Shown here: piece by piece, positions 8,910 to 16,754 of the stretch
How the letters are laid out: each line of letters starts with the position of its first letter
Numbering within the stretch: position 1 is the first letter of the stretch
NCBI GenBank assembly: GCA_003249645.1
Contig: QKIH01000044.1
Span: 38,051 to 102,050, forward strand
Source: Desulfobulbaceae bacterium
GTDB taxonomy: Bacteria > Desulfobacterota > Desulfobulbia > Desulfobulbales > Desulfocapsaceae
Reading direction: 5' to 3'
Length of the DNA stretch: 64,000 nt
Notes under the pieces: model-generated
What the model was told of the DNA's origin: nothing
Seen by the model: only the letters and a program-made list of their open reading frames with translations
Database searches by the model: none
Position numbers and translations under genes: made by a program

Positions 8910-10319
8910 ATGCCAGTTGCTTTTGACGCCATTTCAGACAGATATGATGCTATCGTCATCGGTTCAGGTCTTGGAGGCCTGACCACCGCTAATCGGCTTG
9001 CCTATTGCGGCCATAAAATACTCCTGCTTGAATACCACCATCAGCTCGGCGGACTTGCCACTTGGTTCAAAAGAAAAGGACATATTTTTGATGTTTCCCT
9101 GCACGGATTTCCATTCGGAATGGTTAAGACCTGTAAAAGATACTGGACCAAGGAAATCATGCAGTCAATTGTCCAGTTGAAGAACATCGTTTTCGATAAT
9201 CCTCAATTTACGTTGAAGACAACCTTTGACAAGCTTGATTTCACGCGTCTTTTAAACGAGAAATTCAAAGTGGAGCTGTCAACCATCAACAAGTTTTTTG
9301 AAACTGTCGCCAAGATGAATTTTTATGATGATCAGACGATGACCACAAGAGAGCTTTTTGAGAAGTTCTTTCCAGGCCGTTCAGATGTTCATCGACTGCT
9401 GATGGAACCTATTACCTACGCCAACGGATCAACATTGGAGGATCCGGCAATCACATACGGCATTGTCTTCTCAAATTTTATGAACAAAGGGGTCTTTACC
9501 TTTGAAGGCGGAACAGACAAACTCATTTCGATGATGGAAAAGGAACTCGAACGCCAGGGAGTAACAATCTGTACCAAGGCCAAAGTAGAAAAAATTATCG
9601 TCAATAAAGGCAAAGTATGCGGGGTAGTTGCCAATGGAAGAACCATTGCAGCAGATGCGGTTATATCCAACAGCGGCATAACCAACACCATCAATAACCT
9701 GACCGAGTCGTCAGCCTTCTCAGATGAATTTCTTGAAAAGGCCGGGAAAATACGGGTGAACAACTCCTCCTGCCAGGTTTATTTCGGAATCAGACAAGAA
9801 GAAAAACTTGATGATATCGGGGATCTGCTCTTTACATCCACTGCAGAGGAATTTTCGAGCGCAGAACTGCTCGACAAAGAAACAAAATCAAAAACCTTTT
9901 CTATTTATTATCCTAAAACCAGACCTGGGCACGACAGATATACCATTGTTGCCTCAATGAACAGTCGCTATTCTGACTGGCAGGATATGAATGAAACAGT
10001 TTACAAGCAGGAAAAAGAGAACCTGATTCAGCGCACCATCGCAGATCTGAAACGGTACGTTCCAAATATAGAGTCAATGACAGACTGGGTTGAAGCTGCG
10101 ACACCAAAGACCTTCAATCACTATACTCTGCACACCAATGGAACCTCTTTCGGTACAAAATTTGAAGGGCTTGATGTCTCTCGTTCTATTTTCAAGGAAG
10201 TTGGCGGGCTTTTTCATGTCGGCTCCGTCGGCATCATTATGTCCGGCTGGCTTGGAGCCATCAATTACGGAGTAATCGTCTCCAACGATGTAGACTGCTA
10301 TTTACGCAGCAATAATTAA
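8910..10319 (+). CDS. CrtI/phytoene-desaturase-like FAD oxidoreductase (second copy)
   Basis: A 469-residue protein with the dinucleotide-binding motif VIGSGLGGLTTANRL near residue 18, a LEYHHQLGG segment, and a C-terminal GSVGIIMSGWLGAINYG region typical of the CrtI family. It probably introduces, isomerises or removes double bonds on a long acyl chain. It begins 22 bases after the first copy, and FabG follows within 12 bases, so it belongs to the same operon. Having two different desaturase-like enzymes inside a type II fatty-acid cluster is the main oddity here. Confidence 0.88.
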   Translation: MPVAFDAISDRYDAIVIGSGLGGLTTANRLAYCGHKILLLEYHHQLGGLATWFKRKGHIFDVSLHGFPFGMVKTCKRYWTKEIMQSIVQLKNIVFDNPQFTLKTTFDKLDFTRLLNEKFKVELSTINKFFETVAKMNFYDDQTMTTRELFEKFFPGRSDVHRLLMEPITYANGSTLEDPAITYGIVFSNFMNKGVFTFEGGTDKLISMMEKELERQGVTICTKAKVEKIIVNKGKVCGVVANGRTIAADAVISNSGITNTINNLTESSAFSDEFLEKAGKIRVNNSSCQVYFGIRQEEKLDDIGDLLFTSTAEEFSSAELLDKETKSKTFSIYYPKTRPGHDRYTIVASMNSRYSDWQDMNETVYKQEKENLIQRTIADLKRYVPNIESMTDWVEAATPKTFNHYTLHTNGTSFGTKFEGLDVSRSIFKEVGGLFHVGSVGIIMSGWLGAINYGVIVSNDVDCYLRSNN

Positions 10320-10331
10320 CAGAGAACTATC

Positions 10332-11072
10332 ATGACGTTTTTTCAGAATAAGAAGGTCATAGTCACCGGAGCAACACGTGGAATAGGTAAAACTGTTGCA
10401 CAATCTTTTCTTGACTCCGGCGCAACCGTAATCGGAATTTATGCAGGCAACAGAAAAGCCGCCGAATCGTTTCTTTCAGAAGCATCGGCAAAAGACCAGA
10501 ATCTCTCTCTATACCAGTGCGATATAAGCAATAAAGATCAGGTTAGATCGTTTTATGATGCCATAGAACAACGTTTTCAAAGCATTGACATCCTTGTAAA
10601 TAATGCTGGGATAAGAAAAGATGCGATAGTTGCGTTGATGAAAGAGGAAGAATGGCAGCAGGTCATAGATATCAACCTGACAGGAACTTTTCTGATGTCC
10701 AAATATGCCGTTCCCTTGATGATGCAGCAGAAATTCGGAAGAATTATCAATGTAACATCGCCGATGGCGTACCTCGGTTTCGCCGGACAGGCCAATTATT
10801 CAGCTTCAAAAGCCGGTCAGATAGGTCTGACAAAATCCCTGTCCAAAGAAACAGCAAAGAAGAAGATCACTGTCAATTGCGTGTCTCCTGGATTCATAGA
10901 GACAGATCTCATCAATGATCTTTCAGACGAACAGCTTACCGCCTATAAAAAGCTCATTCCCATGAAGCGGTTCGGTACCCCGAAGGATGTTGCAGAAGCC
11001 ATCATGTTTCTGGCAAGTGACAGAGCCTCTTACATTACAGGAGCGGTTCTTGAGATAACCGGAGGGTTATAA
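10332..11072 (+). CDS. fabG: 3-oxoacyl-ACP reductase, FabG-like SDR
   Basis: A 246-residue short-chain dehydrogenase. The cofactor motif TGATRGIG is near the N terminus, NNAG is present, and the catalytic Ser (NVTS), Tyr and Lys (ANYSASKAG) are intact; the C terminus TGAVLEITGGL is typical of FabG. It would reduce beta-ketoacyl-ACP with NADPH. It sits between the second CrtI-like gene and fabZ, whose start lies 2 bases beyond this stop. The symbol describes the family; this is probably a pathway-specific paralogue and not the housekeeping copy. Confidence 0.9.
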   Translation: MTFFQNKKVIVTGATRGIGKTVAQSFLDSGATVIGIYAGNRKAAESFLSEASAKDQNLSLYQCDISNKDQVRSFYDAIEQRFQSIDILVNNAGIRKDAIVALMKEEEWQQVIDINLTGTFLMSKYAVPLMMQQKFGRIINVTSPMAYLGFAGQANYSASKAGQIGLTKSLSKETAKKKITVNCVSPGFIETDLINDLSDEQLTAYKKLIPMKRFGTPKDVAEAIMFLASDRASYITGAVLEITGGL

Positions 11073-11074
11073 AA

Positions 11075-11503
11075 ATGAGCAAGGTTCCGGTTACGTCCTA
11101 TATTCCTCATCGCCCTCCATTTTTATGGGTTGATAAAATTGTTGAACTCACTGACAATCGAGCTGTGACAACCAAATACGTAGCTGAGGATCTACCTTTC
11201 TTCGAAGGGCATTATCCAGGTAACCCTATTGTACCCGGCGTTATTCTCTGTGAAGCCATATTCCAGACGGGTGCAGTTCTTATGGGGCATATCATCGGCA
11301 ATGCTGAGCTGTCTGAAGAAAAAAAACCTGTTCTCACCCGGATAGAAAATGCAAAATTCAAACAGATTGTGAAACCGGGCGATACATTGACTATTACTGT
11401 TGAACTGAAGGAGACGCTGTCATCCGTCAGTTATTTCAAAGGCAAGCTTTCCGTTGACGGCAAACTTGCAGTAGCAGTTTCTTTTGCCTGTGCTCTTGTC
11501 TAA
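11075..11503 (+). CDS. fabZ: 3-hydroxyacyl-ACP dehydratase, FabZ-like
   Basis: A 142-residue hot-dog-fold protein. PHRPPFLWVDKI at the N terminus and FFEGHYPGNPIVPGVILCEA in the middle match FabZ, with the catalytic His (GHYPG) and the acidic residue (ILCEA) present. It would dehydrate beta-hydroxyacyl-ACP to the trans-2-enoyl form. It is the last gene of the ketosynthase-ACP-CrtI-CrtI-FabG-FabZ cluster. No enoyl reductase is encoded with it, so unsaturation could be retained, with the CrtI-like enzymes acting on enoyl intermediates; that last point is inference. Confidence 0.9.
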   Translation: MSKVPVTSYIPHRPPFLWVDKIVELTDNRAVTTKYVAEDLPFFEGHYPGNPIVPGVILCEAIFQTGAVLMGHIIGNAELSEEKKPVLTRIENAKFKQIVKPGDTLTITVELKETLSSVSYFKGKLSVDGKLAVAVSFACALV

Positions 11504-11564
11504 ATGATCAATCCTGATTGAATTCTGATCTATTCTGATATTTTCTTAGTTGCCCTTACTTTTG

Positions 11565-11592
11565 TTGAATTTTTTACTATTCAGGGTATTAT
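11565..11592 (+). promoter_or_regulatory. Possible sigma-70 promoter of the tol operon
   Basis: TTGAAT and TATTAT are separated by 16 bases in the 172-base gap before tolQ, in an AT-rich stretch. The fit is moderate and no transcript data are available; a TATAAT overlapping the -10 gives an alternative spacing. Confidence 0.3.
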
Positions 11593-11675
11593 AATTCCTC
11601 AACATGCCTGTCTATTACAGATGGGCAAAACAAGTCTGAATTAACCATCCACAATCTTTAAAGGACCGTTCTCAC

Positions 11676-12368
11676 GTGCAGTCATCATTCAGCTCTATGA
11701 TTCTCCATGCTGGCCCTGTTGGTCAGTTTGTCATGCTTACATTGCTCGTATTTTCACTTGTCTCATGGGCAATAGTCTTATCCAAACTAAAACTTTTCCG
11801 TAATGTCAGAATTGACTCAGAAGATTTTCTCGATACTTTCTGGTCGTCAAATAATCTTTCTGAAGCATACGATGCAGCCGAGGAGTTTGAATACAGCCCT
11901 GAGGCTGTCGTTTTTATTGCTGGTTATAACGAGCTTCAGAAAATAAATAAAGTTCGCGCCGAAGACAAAGGCTCTGAAACCCTTGAAATGCAGATGGCCA
12001 CACTTGATAACCTCAAACGGGCAATCCGCAAAGCAGAAAGCCAGGAGATCAGTGAACTCGGTCGAGCCCTTCCTTTTCTTGCTACAACCGGCAGTGCTAC
12101 ACCGTTTATCGGACTCTTCGGAACGGTCATGGGTATCATGTCCAGTTTTCATGATATTGGCTTACGAGGGTCAGCCTCTCTTGCTGTTGTAGCACCAGGT
12201 ATCTCTGAAGCACTCATCGTTACAGCTGCAGGTCTTGCTGTTGCTATCCCTGCTGTTATCGCCTTTAACTTCTTTTCAGCCAAGCTGGATAGAATTGACG
12301 GGGATATGCAGAACTTTTCAACCGATTTTCTTAACCTTGTTGAGCGTGATTTGCTCAGTCGGGTTTAA
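11676..12368 (+). CDS. tolQ: TolQ, Tol energising channel subunit (MotA/TolQ/ExbB)
   Basis: A 230-residue inner-membrane protein with an N-terminal membrane helix (FVMLTLLVFSLVSWAIVL), a long cytoplasmic loop, and two C-terminal helices containing the family stretch GTVMGIMSSFHDIG and APGISEALIVTAAGLAVAIPAV. With TolR it forms the proton channel that powers TolA. Start is GTG with AAAGGA about 10 bases upstream. tolR follows after 14 bases. The order Q-R-A-B makes Tol more likely than ExbB. Confidence 0.94.
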   Translation: MQSSFSSMILHAGPVGQFVMLTLLVFSLVSWAIVLSKLKLFRNVRIDSEDFLDTFWSSNNLSEAYDAAEEFEYSPEAVVFIAGYNELQKINKVRAEDKGSETLEMQMATLDNLKRAIRKAESQEISELGRALPFLATTGSATPFIGLFGTVMGIMSSFHDIGLRGSASLAVVAPGISEALIVTAAGLAVAIPAVIAFNFFSAKLDRIDGDMQNFSTDFLNLVERDLLSRV

Positions 12369-12382
12369 GGTGGAGAGAACAT

Positions 12383-12808
12383 ATGGCTATGTCTTCGCCA
12401 AGAAACGGTAACCGCAGAGGGCTGGTAGCTGAAATCAACGTCACTCCTCTAGTCGATGTCATGCTCGTTCTGCTGATCATTTTTATGATTACCGCACCGA
12501 TGATGACACAGGGGCTCGATGTTGATCTGCCTGAGACCACAGCGAAATCGCTTCGCCAATCGGACGATATCAAGATAGTTACCGTCGATAAGACAGGTAA
12601 AATCAGTATAGGCGAGCTCGAAACGCCGATTTCAATGCTGTTTGAACGTCTCGATGGGAAAAATGCTGATCAGAATCACGAAAAACCAATTTTTTTGAAA
12701 GCGGACAAAGGCGTTCCTTACGGAACAGTTATAGAAGTCATGGCTGAAATTAAAGCAGCCGGTTATGACAAGCTCGGCATGATTACACAACCGAAGGATC
12801 AAAAATAG
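12383..12808 (+). CDS. tolR: TolR, Tol energising subunit (ExbD/TolR)
   Basis: A 141-residue protein with a single N-terminal membrane anchor (VDVMLVLLIIFMITAPMM), in which the Asp in TPLVDV is the conserved proton-path residue, followed by a periplasmic domain. A GGTGGAGAG ribosome-binding sequence precedes the ATG. The TAG stop overlaps the GTG start of tolA by one base, so the two are translationally coupled. Confidence 0.94.
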   Translation: MAMSSPRNGNRRGLVAEINVTPLVDVMLVLLIIFMITAPMMTQGLDVDLPETTAKSLRQSDDIKIVTVDKTGKISIGELETPISMLFERLDGKNADQNHEKPIFLKADKGVPYGTVIEVMAEIKAAGYDKLGMITQPKDQK

Positions 12809-13674
12809 TGGATCGTGTACAGCGGATAGCCCCGATTGGCAAAATAGATTGGAAAATAGCTTTCAACCTTGCCGTAGGAATACATCTTCTTTTTGTTGCG
12901 TGCGTCATCTATCTGCCGCAGATTTTCAAAAGTAAACCAAAGCACGTTGAGATTTATTCTGTTGATCTGGTTAACTATGTAGAGCCTGCACCTGCGGCGC
13001 CCGCTCAGGCAGCACCGGCCAAGCCGAAAGAAGTAGTTAAGCCAAAACCTGAAGCGAGAAAAACTGCGCCAATAGCAGAAACCCCTGCGCCAGTTAAACC
13101 GGCACCTGAAAAAGTGGTCTCGCTCAAACCGATCAAGAAAAAAGTAGTCAGTGAGACGCCCCCTAAACCCGATTTAGATCGGCAACGTCGGTTAGTTGAA
13201 GCAAAGGTGGCTCAACGTGCTGCCGCAGAAGCTGCACGTCAAGCTCAAGAGGAAGCTGATCTGCAACGAAGACTTCTTGAAGCGGATCTTGCTGAAGCAA
13301 GACAAATTGCTGCTCAGATTAATGCTAATAATACCCCATCTACAGGAACATCTGAAAAACAGGGCGGTGGCTCGAATCTCACCGGAATTGAAGCTCAATT
13401 CATGAACGCCATCAAGATTCACATCCATCAATATTGGCAGTTGCCGGCAATAAAAAGCTGGGATCCTAATCTGACAACAAGAGTTGCTATTACCTTTAAC
13501 CGAAACGGCAATATCAGAAGTATCGATATTGAAGAAAGTTCCGGCGACAAGCTCTTTGACCAGTATGTTAGAAAAGCTCTGCAGGATGCAGACCCATTAC
13601 CTGCAATTCCTCCTGCACTTAGAAAATCAGTATATGATATCGGTTTCTTTTTTAAACCCGGTGGAATTCAATAA
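12808..13674 (+). CDS. tolA: TolA, envelope-spanning Tol protein
   Basis: A 288-residue protein with one N-terminal membrane helix (about residues 15-38), a Pro/Ala/Lys-rich segment (about 55-120), an Ala/Glu/Arg-rich coiled coil (about 125-175) and a C-terminal TolA/TonB-type domain that includes YWQLP and VYDIGFFFKPG. It links the TolQR motor to outer-membrane partners during cell division. Start is GTG, overlapping tolR. It is shorter than the E. coli protein (421 residues) because of a shorter helical domain II. Confidence 0.92.
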   Translation: MDRVQRIAPIGKIDWKIAFNLAVGIHLLFVACVIYLPQIFKSKPKHVEIYSVDLVNYVEPAPAAPAQAAPAKPKEVVKPKPEARKTAPIAETPAPVKPAPEKVVSLKPIKKKVVSETPPKPDLDRQRRLVEAKVAQRAAAEAARQAQEEADLQRRLLEADLAEARQIAAQINANNTPSTGTSEKQGGGSNLTGIEAQFMNAIKIHIHQYWQLPAIKSWDPNLTTRVAITFNRNGNIRSIDIEESSGDKLFDQYVRKALQDADPLPAIPPALRKSVYDIGFFFKPGGIQ

Positions 13675-13688
13675 CTTAGAAGGAAAGT

Positions 13689-14972
13689 ATGAAAAAAATA
13701 TTCCCAGTTTTTTTGTTTGTTCTACTCTTTTGCTTCCCTTTTCAATCAATTGCTGCTGAAAGGGTTTATCTTGATATTTCTTCTTCTAAAACCAGGAAGA
13801 TCAATATTGCCGTTCCCTGGTTTACAAATCAGGATCTGCCCGGCACTCCCCAGAATTTCGGCAGCGAGCTTGCCGATACTCTGGCAAAAGCTTTACAATT
13901 TCACGGCATTATTTCTATCTATCCTACCAGTGAATACGGTGGAAAACAGAATGTTGATTTGAAAAATCGTGGTGTGGATTACTCTGTAATCGGTACCTAC
14001 AAAATTTCTGCGAATATCGTTCGGTTTGAAATCCGACTCCTTGACGTCGCAAGCGGCTCCATGATTACCGGGAAATCGTATCAGGGCGAGCGCTCTCTGG
14101 TTGATCAGATGATCTTTAAATTTTGTGATGATGTCATATATGAACTCACTGGGAAAAGAGGGATAGCATCAACTCAGATAGCCTTTGTTACCAACAGTCT
14201 CAAGGCTAAAGAATTATTTGTAACCGATATTCTCGGCAGAAAAATCCGTCAGGTTACACGCCACAAAAACCTTGTTGTGTCTCCTCGTTTTACCCCTGAT
14301 CATACACATATTGCCTATACTTCATTCCATAAAGGAAATCAGAGTCTCTATATCACCGATCTGCGTCAAAGCAAAACAACCCGGGCTCTTTCACGCCGAA
14401 AAGGGATGAACCTTGCTCCAGCCTGGAGTCCTGACGGGAAAAACTTTATCCTGACCCTTTCCAACGAGGGAAATCCCGATCTGTACATGCTCGATCGGAC
14501 CGGCAACATTATTCAGCAGTTGACACGAAACACAGGAATCAGTGTTTCAGCAAGTTACGCACCTAACGGCAGACAGTTTGTCTTTGTCTCCGATAGAAGC
14601 GGCAAGCCGCAAATCTATCTATACGATCTGCCAACCGGAAGAACACAGCGTATAACATTCGATCAGTATGAGAATAGCGAACCGTCCTGGTCACCTGTTG
14701 AAAATCTTATTGTATATACCAGCCTCCGGGAAGGAGTTTACCAGTTATGCACTATAAAACCGGAAGCAGATGCTGTGCCTACACAGGTCACACAGGACTT
14801 ATCACATCATGAGTCACCTTCATGGTCTCCTGATGGAAACCAGATAATTTTTTCAAAAAAAGACGGGAAAGAAAACAAGATTTACGGCATTATGAAAAAC
14901 GGATCGTATCAGCGACGTCTTTTCGATTTTCCTGGCAGCCAGACATATCCTCAATGGGCTTATAACTATTAA
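13689..14972 (+). CDS. tolB: TolB, periplasmic Tol beta-propeller
   Basis: A 427-residue protein with a signal peptide (about 1-22), an N-terminal alpha/beta domain and a six-bladed propeller seen as repeated PxWSPDG-like motifs (PAWSPDGK, PSWSPVEN, PSWSPDGN). In known systems TolB binds Pal and is released by TolA. Start ATG follows AGAAGGAAAG. Pal, its usual partner and next gene, is not encoded downstream here. Confidence 0.95.
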   Translation: MKKIFPVFLFVLLFCFPFQSIAAERVYLDISSSKTRKINIAVPWFTNQDLPGTPQNFGSELADTLAKALQFHGIISIYPTSEYGGKQNVDLKNRGVDYSVIGTYKISANIVRFEIRLLDVASGSMITGKSYQGERSLVDQMIFKFCDDVIYELTGKRGIASTQIAFVTNSLKAKELFVTDILGRKIRQVTRHKNLVVSPRFTPDHTHIAYTSFHKGNQSLYITDLRQSKTTRALSRRKGMNLAPAWSPDGKNFILTLSNEGNPDLYMLDRTGNIIQQLTRNTGISVSASYAPNGRQFVFVSDRSGKPQIYLYDLPTGRTQRITFDQYENSEPSWSPVENLIVYTSLREGVYQLCTIKPEADAVPTQVTQDLSHHESPSWSPDGNQIIFSKKDGKENKIYGIMKNGSYQRRLFDFPGSQTYPQWAYNY

Positions 14973-14987
14973 TTACGAGACACGAAT

Positions 14988-16010
14988 ATGATAAGAAAAC
15001 GAATTTCTTTGCTTGCAATCGCGCTCACGGCACCCTTTCTTGTACAATGCGCATCTCAGGATCAGGTCAACAGACTTGAATATCAGGTCCGGGTTATTAA
15101 TCAGAAACTGCTGGACATGGAAAACACCACGGTAAACCAGCTGCAGCAGCGCCAAGCGGCTTCTTCAGGACAGATTGGTCAGCTTGAGAGTGAAATACTG
15201 AACTTGAAAGGCCAACTCGAAGAGACACATCATCTTAACCGAACCCTGAAAGAACAGAATAAAGAACTCGAAGATCAATTCCGCAGTTATACAGAAATTG
15301 AAGGCCAGAAGCGTGATGAAGAGCTCAAGCGGATTCAGCTTGAACAGCAGAAAAAAGAACAACAGCTTGCAGAGATGAATAAAAGGCTCCAAGTTCAGCA
15401 GGAAAACCTCAAAGCAATTCAGGCATCTCGCGTCCGTGATGCTGAGCGCCGTGCCAGAGAAGCTCAACAGGTTGCAGATAAAGCACAAAGCAATGCTTTA
15501 TCCGGCTCTGCAACAATAAAAGCCGATAAATTCAAAGTGAAGCATGATGTCACAAATGAACCGGCTGTAGCCGCTGTCCCTGCAGTGGATGCTGCCCCGC
15601 CGGCTGAAGAAGTTAAGCAGGCTCCTGCAAAACCGGCAGCCACCGGCGGACCGCTTGCAAAGGCTGATGATCTGTATAAGCAAGGAAATTATCAGGATGC
15701 GTATACCATCTACGAGCAATACGTAAAGAGCAACGGTAACAGCGACAGTGCCACTACTGCCAGATTCATGATGGGTGAATGTCTTTTCCAGCAGCAGCAG
15801 TATGATCAGGCGATTCTCAGCTTTCAAAAACTTATTTCAATCAATTCGAATCACAGCAAGGCCCCTGCAGCCCTTTTGCGGCAGGCAGAAGCTTTTGAGA
15901 TCCTAAAGGATAGCGGCACCGCAAAGCTTATTTACAAAAAACTGCTCACATCCTACGCAAACAGCCCGGAAGCAGCTGAAGCAAACGCCAGACTCGCCAA
16001 ACTTCAATAG
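14988..16010 (+). CDS. cpoB: CpoB/YbgF-like Tol-associated protein, possible lipoprotein
   Basis: A 340-residue envelope protein. Residues 1-20 form a signal sequence ending LVQC, a lipobox-like site at Cys21 with an unusual Gln at -1. A long coiled coil (about 25-160) follows, then an Ala/Pro linker (about 180-220) and C-terminal TPR repeats (about 225-340), as in YbgF/CpoB, which coordinates peptidoglycan synthesis and outer-membrane constriction. The coiled coil is much longer than in E. coli CpoB (263 residues). It starts 15 bases after tolB, in the position normally held by pal. Confidence 0.88.
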   Translation: MIRKRISLLAIALTAPFLVQCASQDQVNRLEYQVRVINQKLLDMENTTVNQLQQRQAASSGQIGQLESEILNLKGQLEETHHLNRTLKEQNKELEDQFRSYTEIEGQKRDEELKRIQLEQQKKEQQLAEMNKRLQVQQENLKAIQASRVRDAERRAREAQQVADKAQSNALSGSATIKADKFKVKHDVTNEPAVAAVPAVDAAPPAEEVKQAPAKPAATGGPLAKADDLYKQGNYQDAYTIYEQYVKSNGNSDSATTARFMMGECLFQQQQYDQAILSFQKLISINSNHSKAPAALLRQAEAFEILKDSGTAKLIYKKLLTSYANSPEAAEANARLAKLQ

Positions 16011-16017
16011 ACTCGTT

Positions 16018-16752
16018 TTGAAAATTCGTTTAGACGAACTTGTTGTTGAGAAAGGGCTTGCACCAGATCGGAAATCTGCGCAAGCCCTTATCATGAGCGG
16101 CAAAATAGTCGTCAATGACCAGAGAATAGACAAAGCCGGCACTTTGGTTGACCGGCACAGCCTCCTCCGTCAGAAAGGTGTTTGCCCGTTTGTTTCACGA
16201 GGCGGTTTTAAACTCGAAAAAGGACTCTTTCACTTCAATATTGACCCGACCGGTTACACTTGTATTGACGTAGGGGCAAGTTCCGGAGGCTTTACAGATT
16301 GTCTGCTGCAGCATGGAGCGGCCCATGTTTATGCGGTAGACGTTGCATATGGTCAGCTTGACTGGAAAATTCGCCAGGATCCCCGGGTAACAGTCCTTGA
16401 AAGATTCAATGCAAGAAAAATCACCACCGGCGATCTGCCCACGCCAATTGATCTTGCTGTAATGGATGTTTCCTTTATTTCTCTTACCACCCTGCTTCTG
16501 CCTCTTATCCCGCTCTTCACAAGCCGACTAGATGTTAGAATGTTGGTGCTTATCAAACCCCAGTTTGAACTGCCGAAAAATCTAGTCGGAAACAACGGTG
16601 TCGTTGAAAGCGAAGAACTTCGCCAAAAAGCCATTGACATGACATCTTCATTTTGTGCCGAAAACAGTCTGAATATGGCAAGCCCAGTTGCAAGTCCGAT
16701 TCTTGGACCTAAAGGGAACAAAGAATATCTTACCCTGATTACAGCCAGATAA
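16018..16752 (+). CDS. tlyA: TlyA-family rRNA 2'-O-methyltransferase
   Basis: A 244-residue protein with an N-terminal S4 RNA-binding domain (about 1-60: RLDELVVEKGLAPDRKSAQ) and an FtsJ-like Rossmann methyltransferase with the SAM motif DVGASSGGFTD and the conserved KPQFE segment. TlyA proteins methylate ribosomal RNA; the old name hemolysin A is misleading. Start is TTG at 16018, giving the conserved KIRLDELVVEKG beginning. It is 7 bases after cpoB and ends 2 bases from the convergent M48 gene. Confidence 0.93.
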   Translation: MKIRLDELVVEKGLAPDRKSAQALIMSGKIVVNDQRIDKAGTLVDRHSLLRQKGVCPFVSRGGFKLEKGLFHFNIDPTGYTCIDVGASSGGFTDCLLQHGAAHVYAVDVAYGQLDWKIRQDPRVTVLERFNARKITTGDLPTPIDLAVMDVSFISLTTLLLPLIPLFTSRLDVRMLVLIKPQFELPKNLVGNNGVVESEELRQKAIDMTSSFCAENSLNMASPVASPILGPKGNKEYLTLITAR

Positions 16753-16754
16753 GA

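Noticed and set aside
7502..10319. Carotenoid biosynthesis locus based on two CrtI-like genes
   Set aside because: No phytoene synthase, cyclase or GGPP synthase is nearby; the operon partners are ACP, FabG and FabZ.
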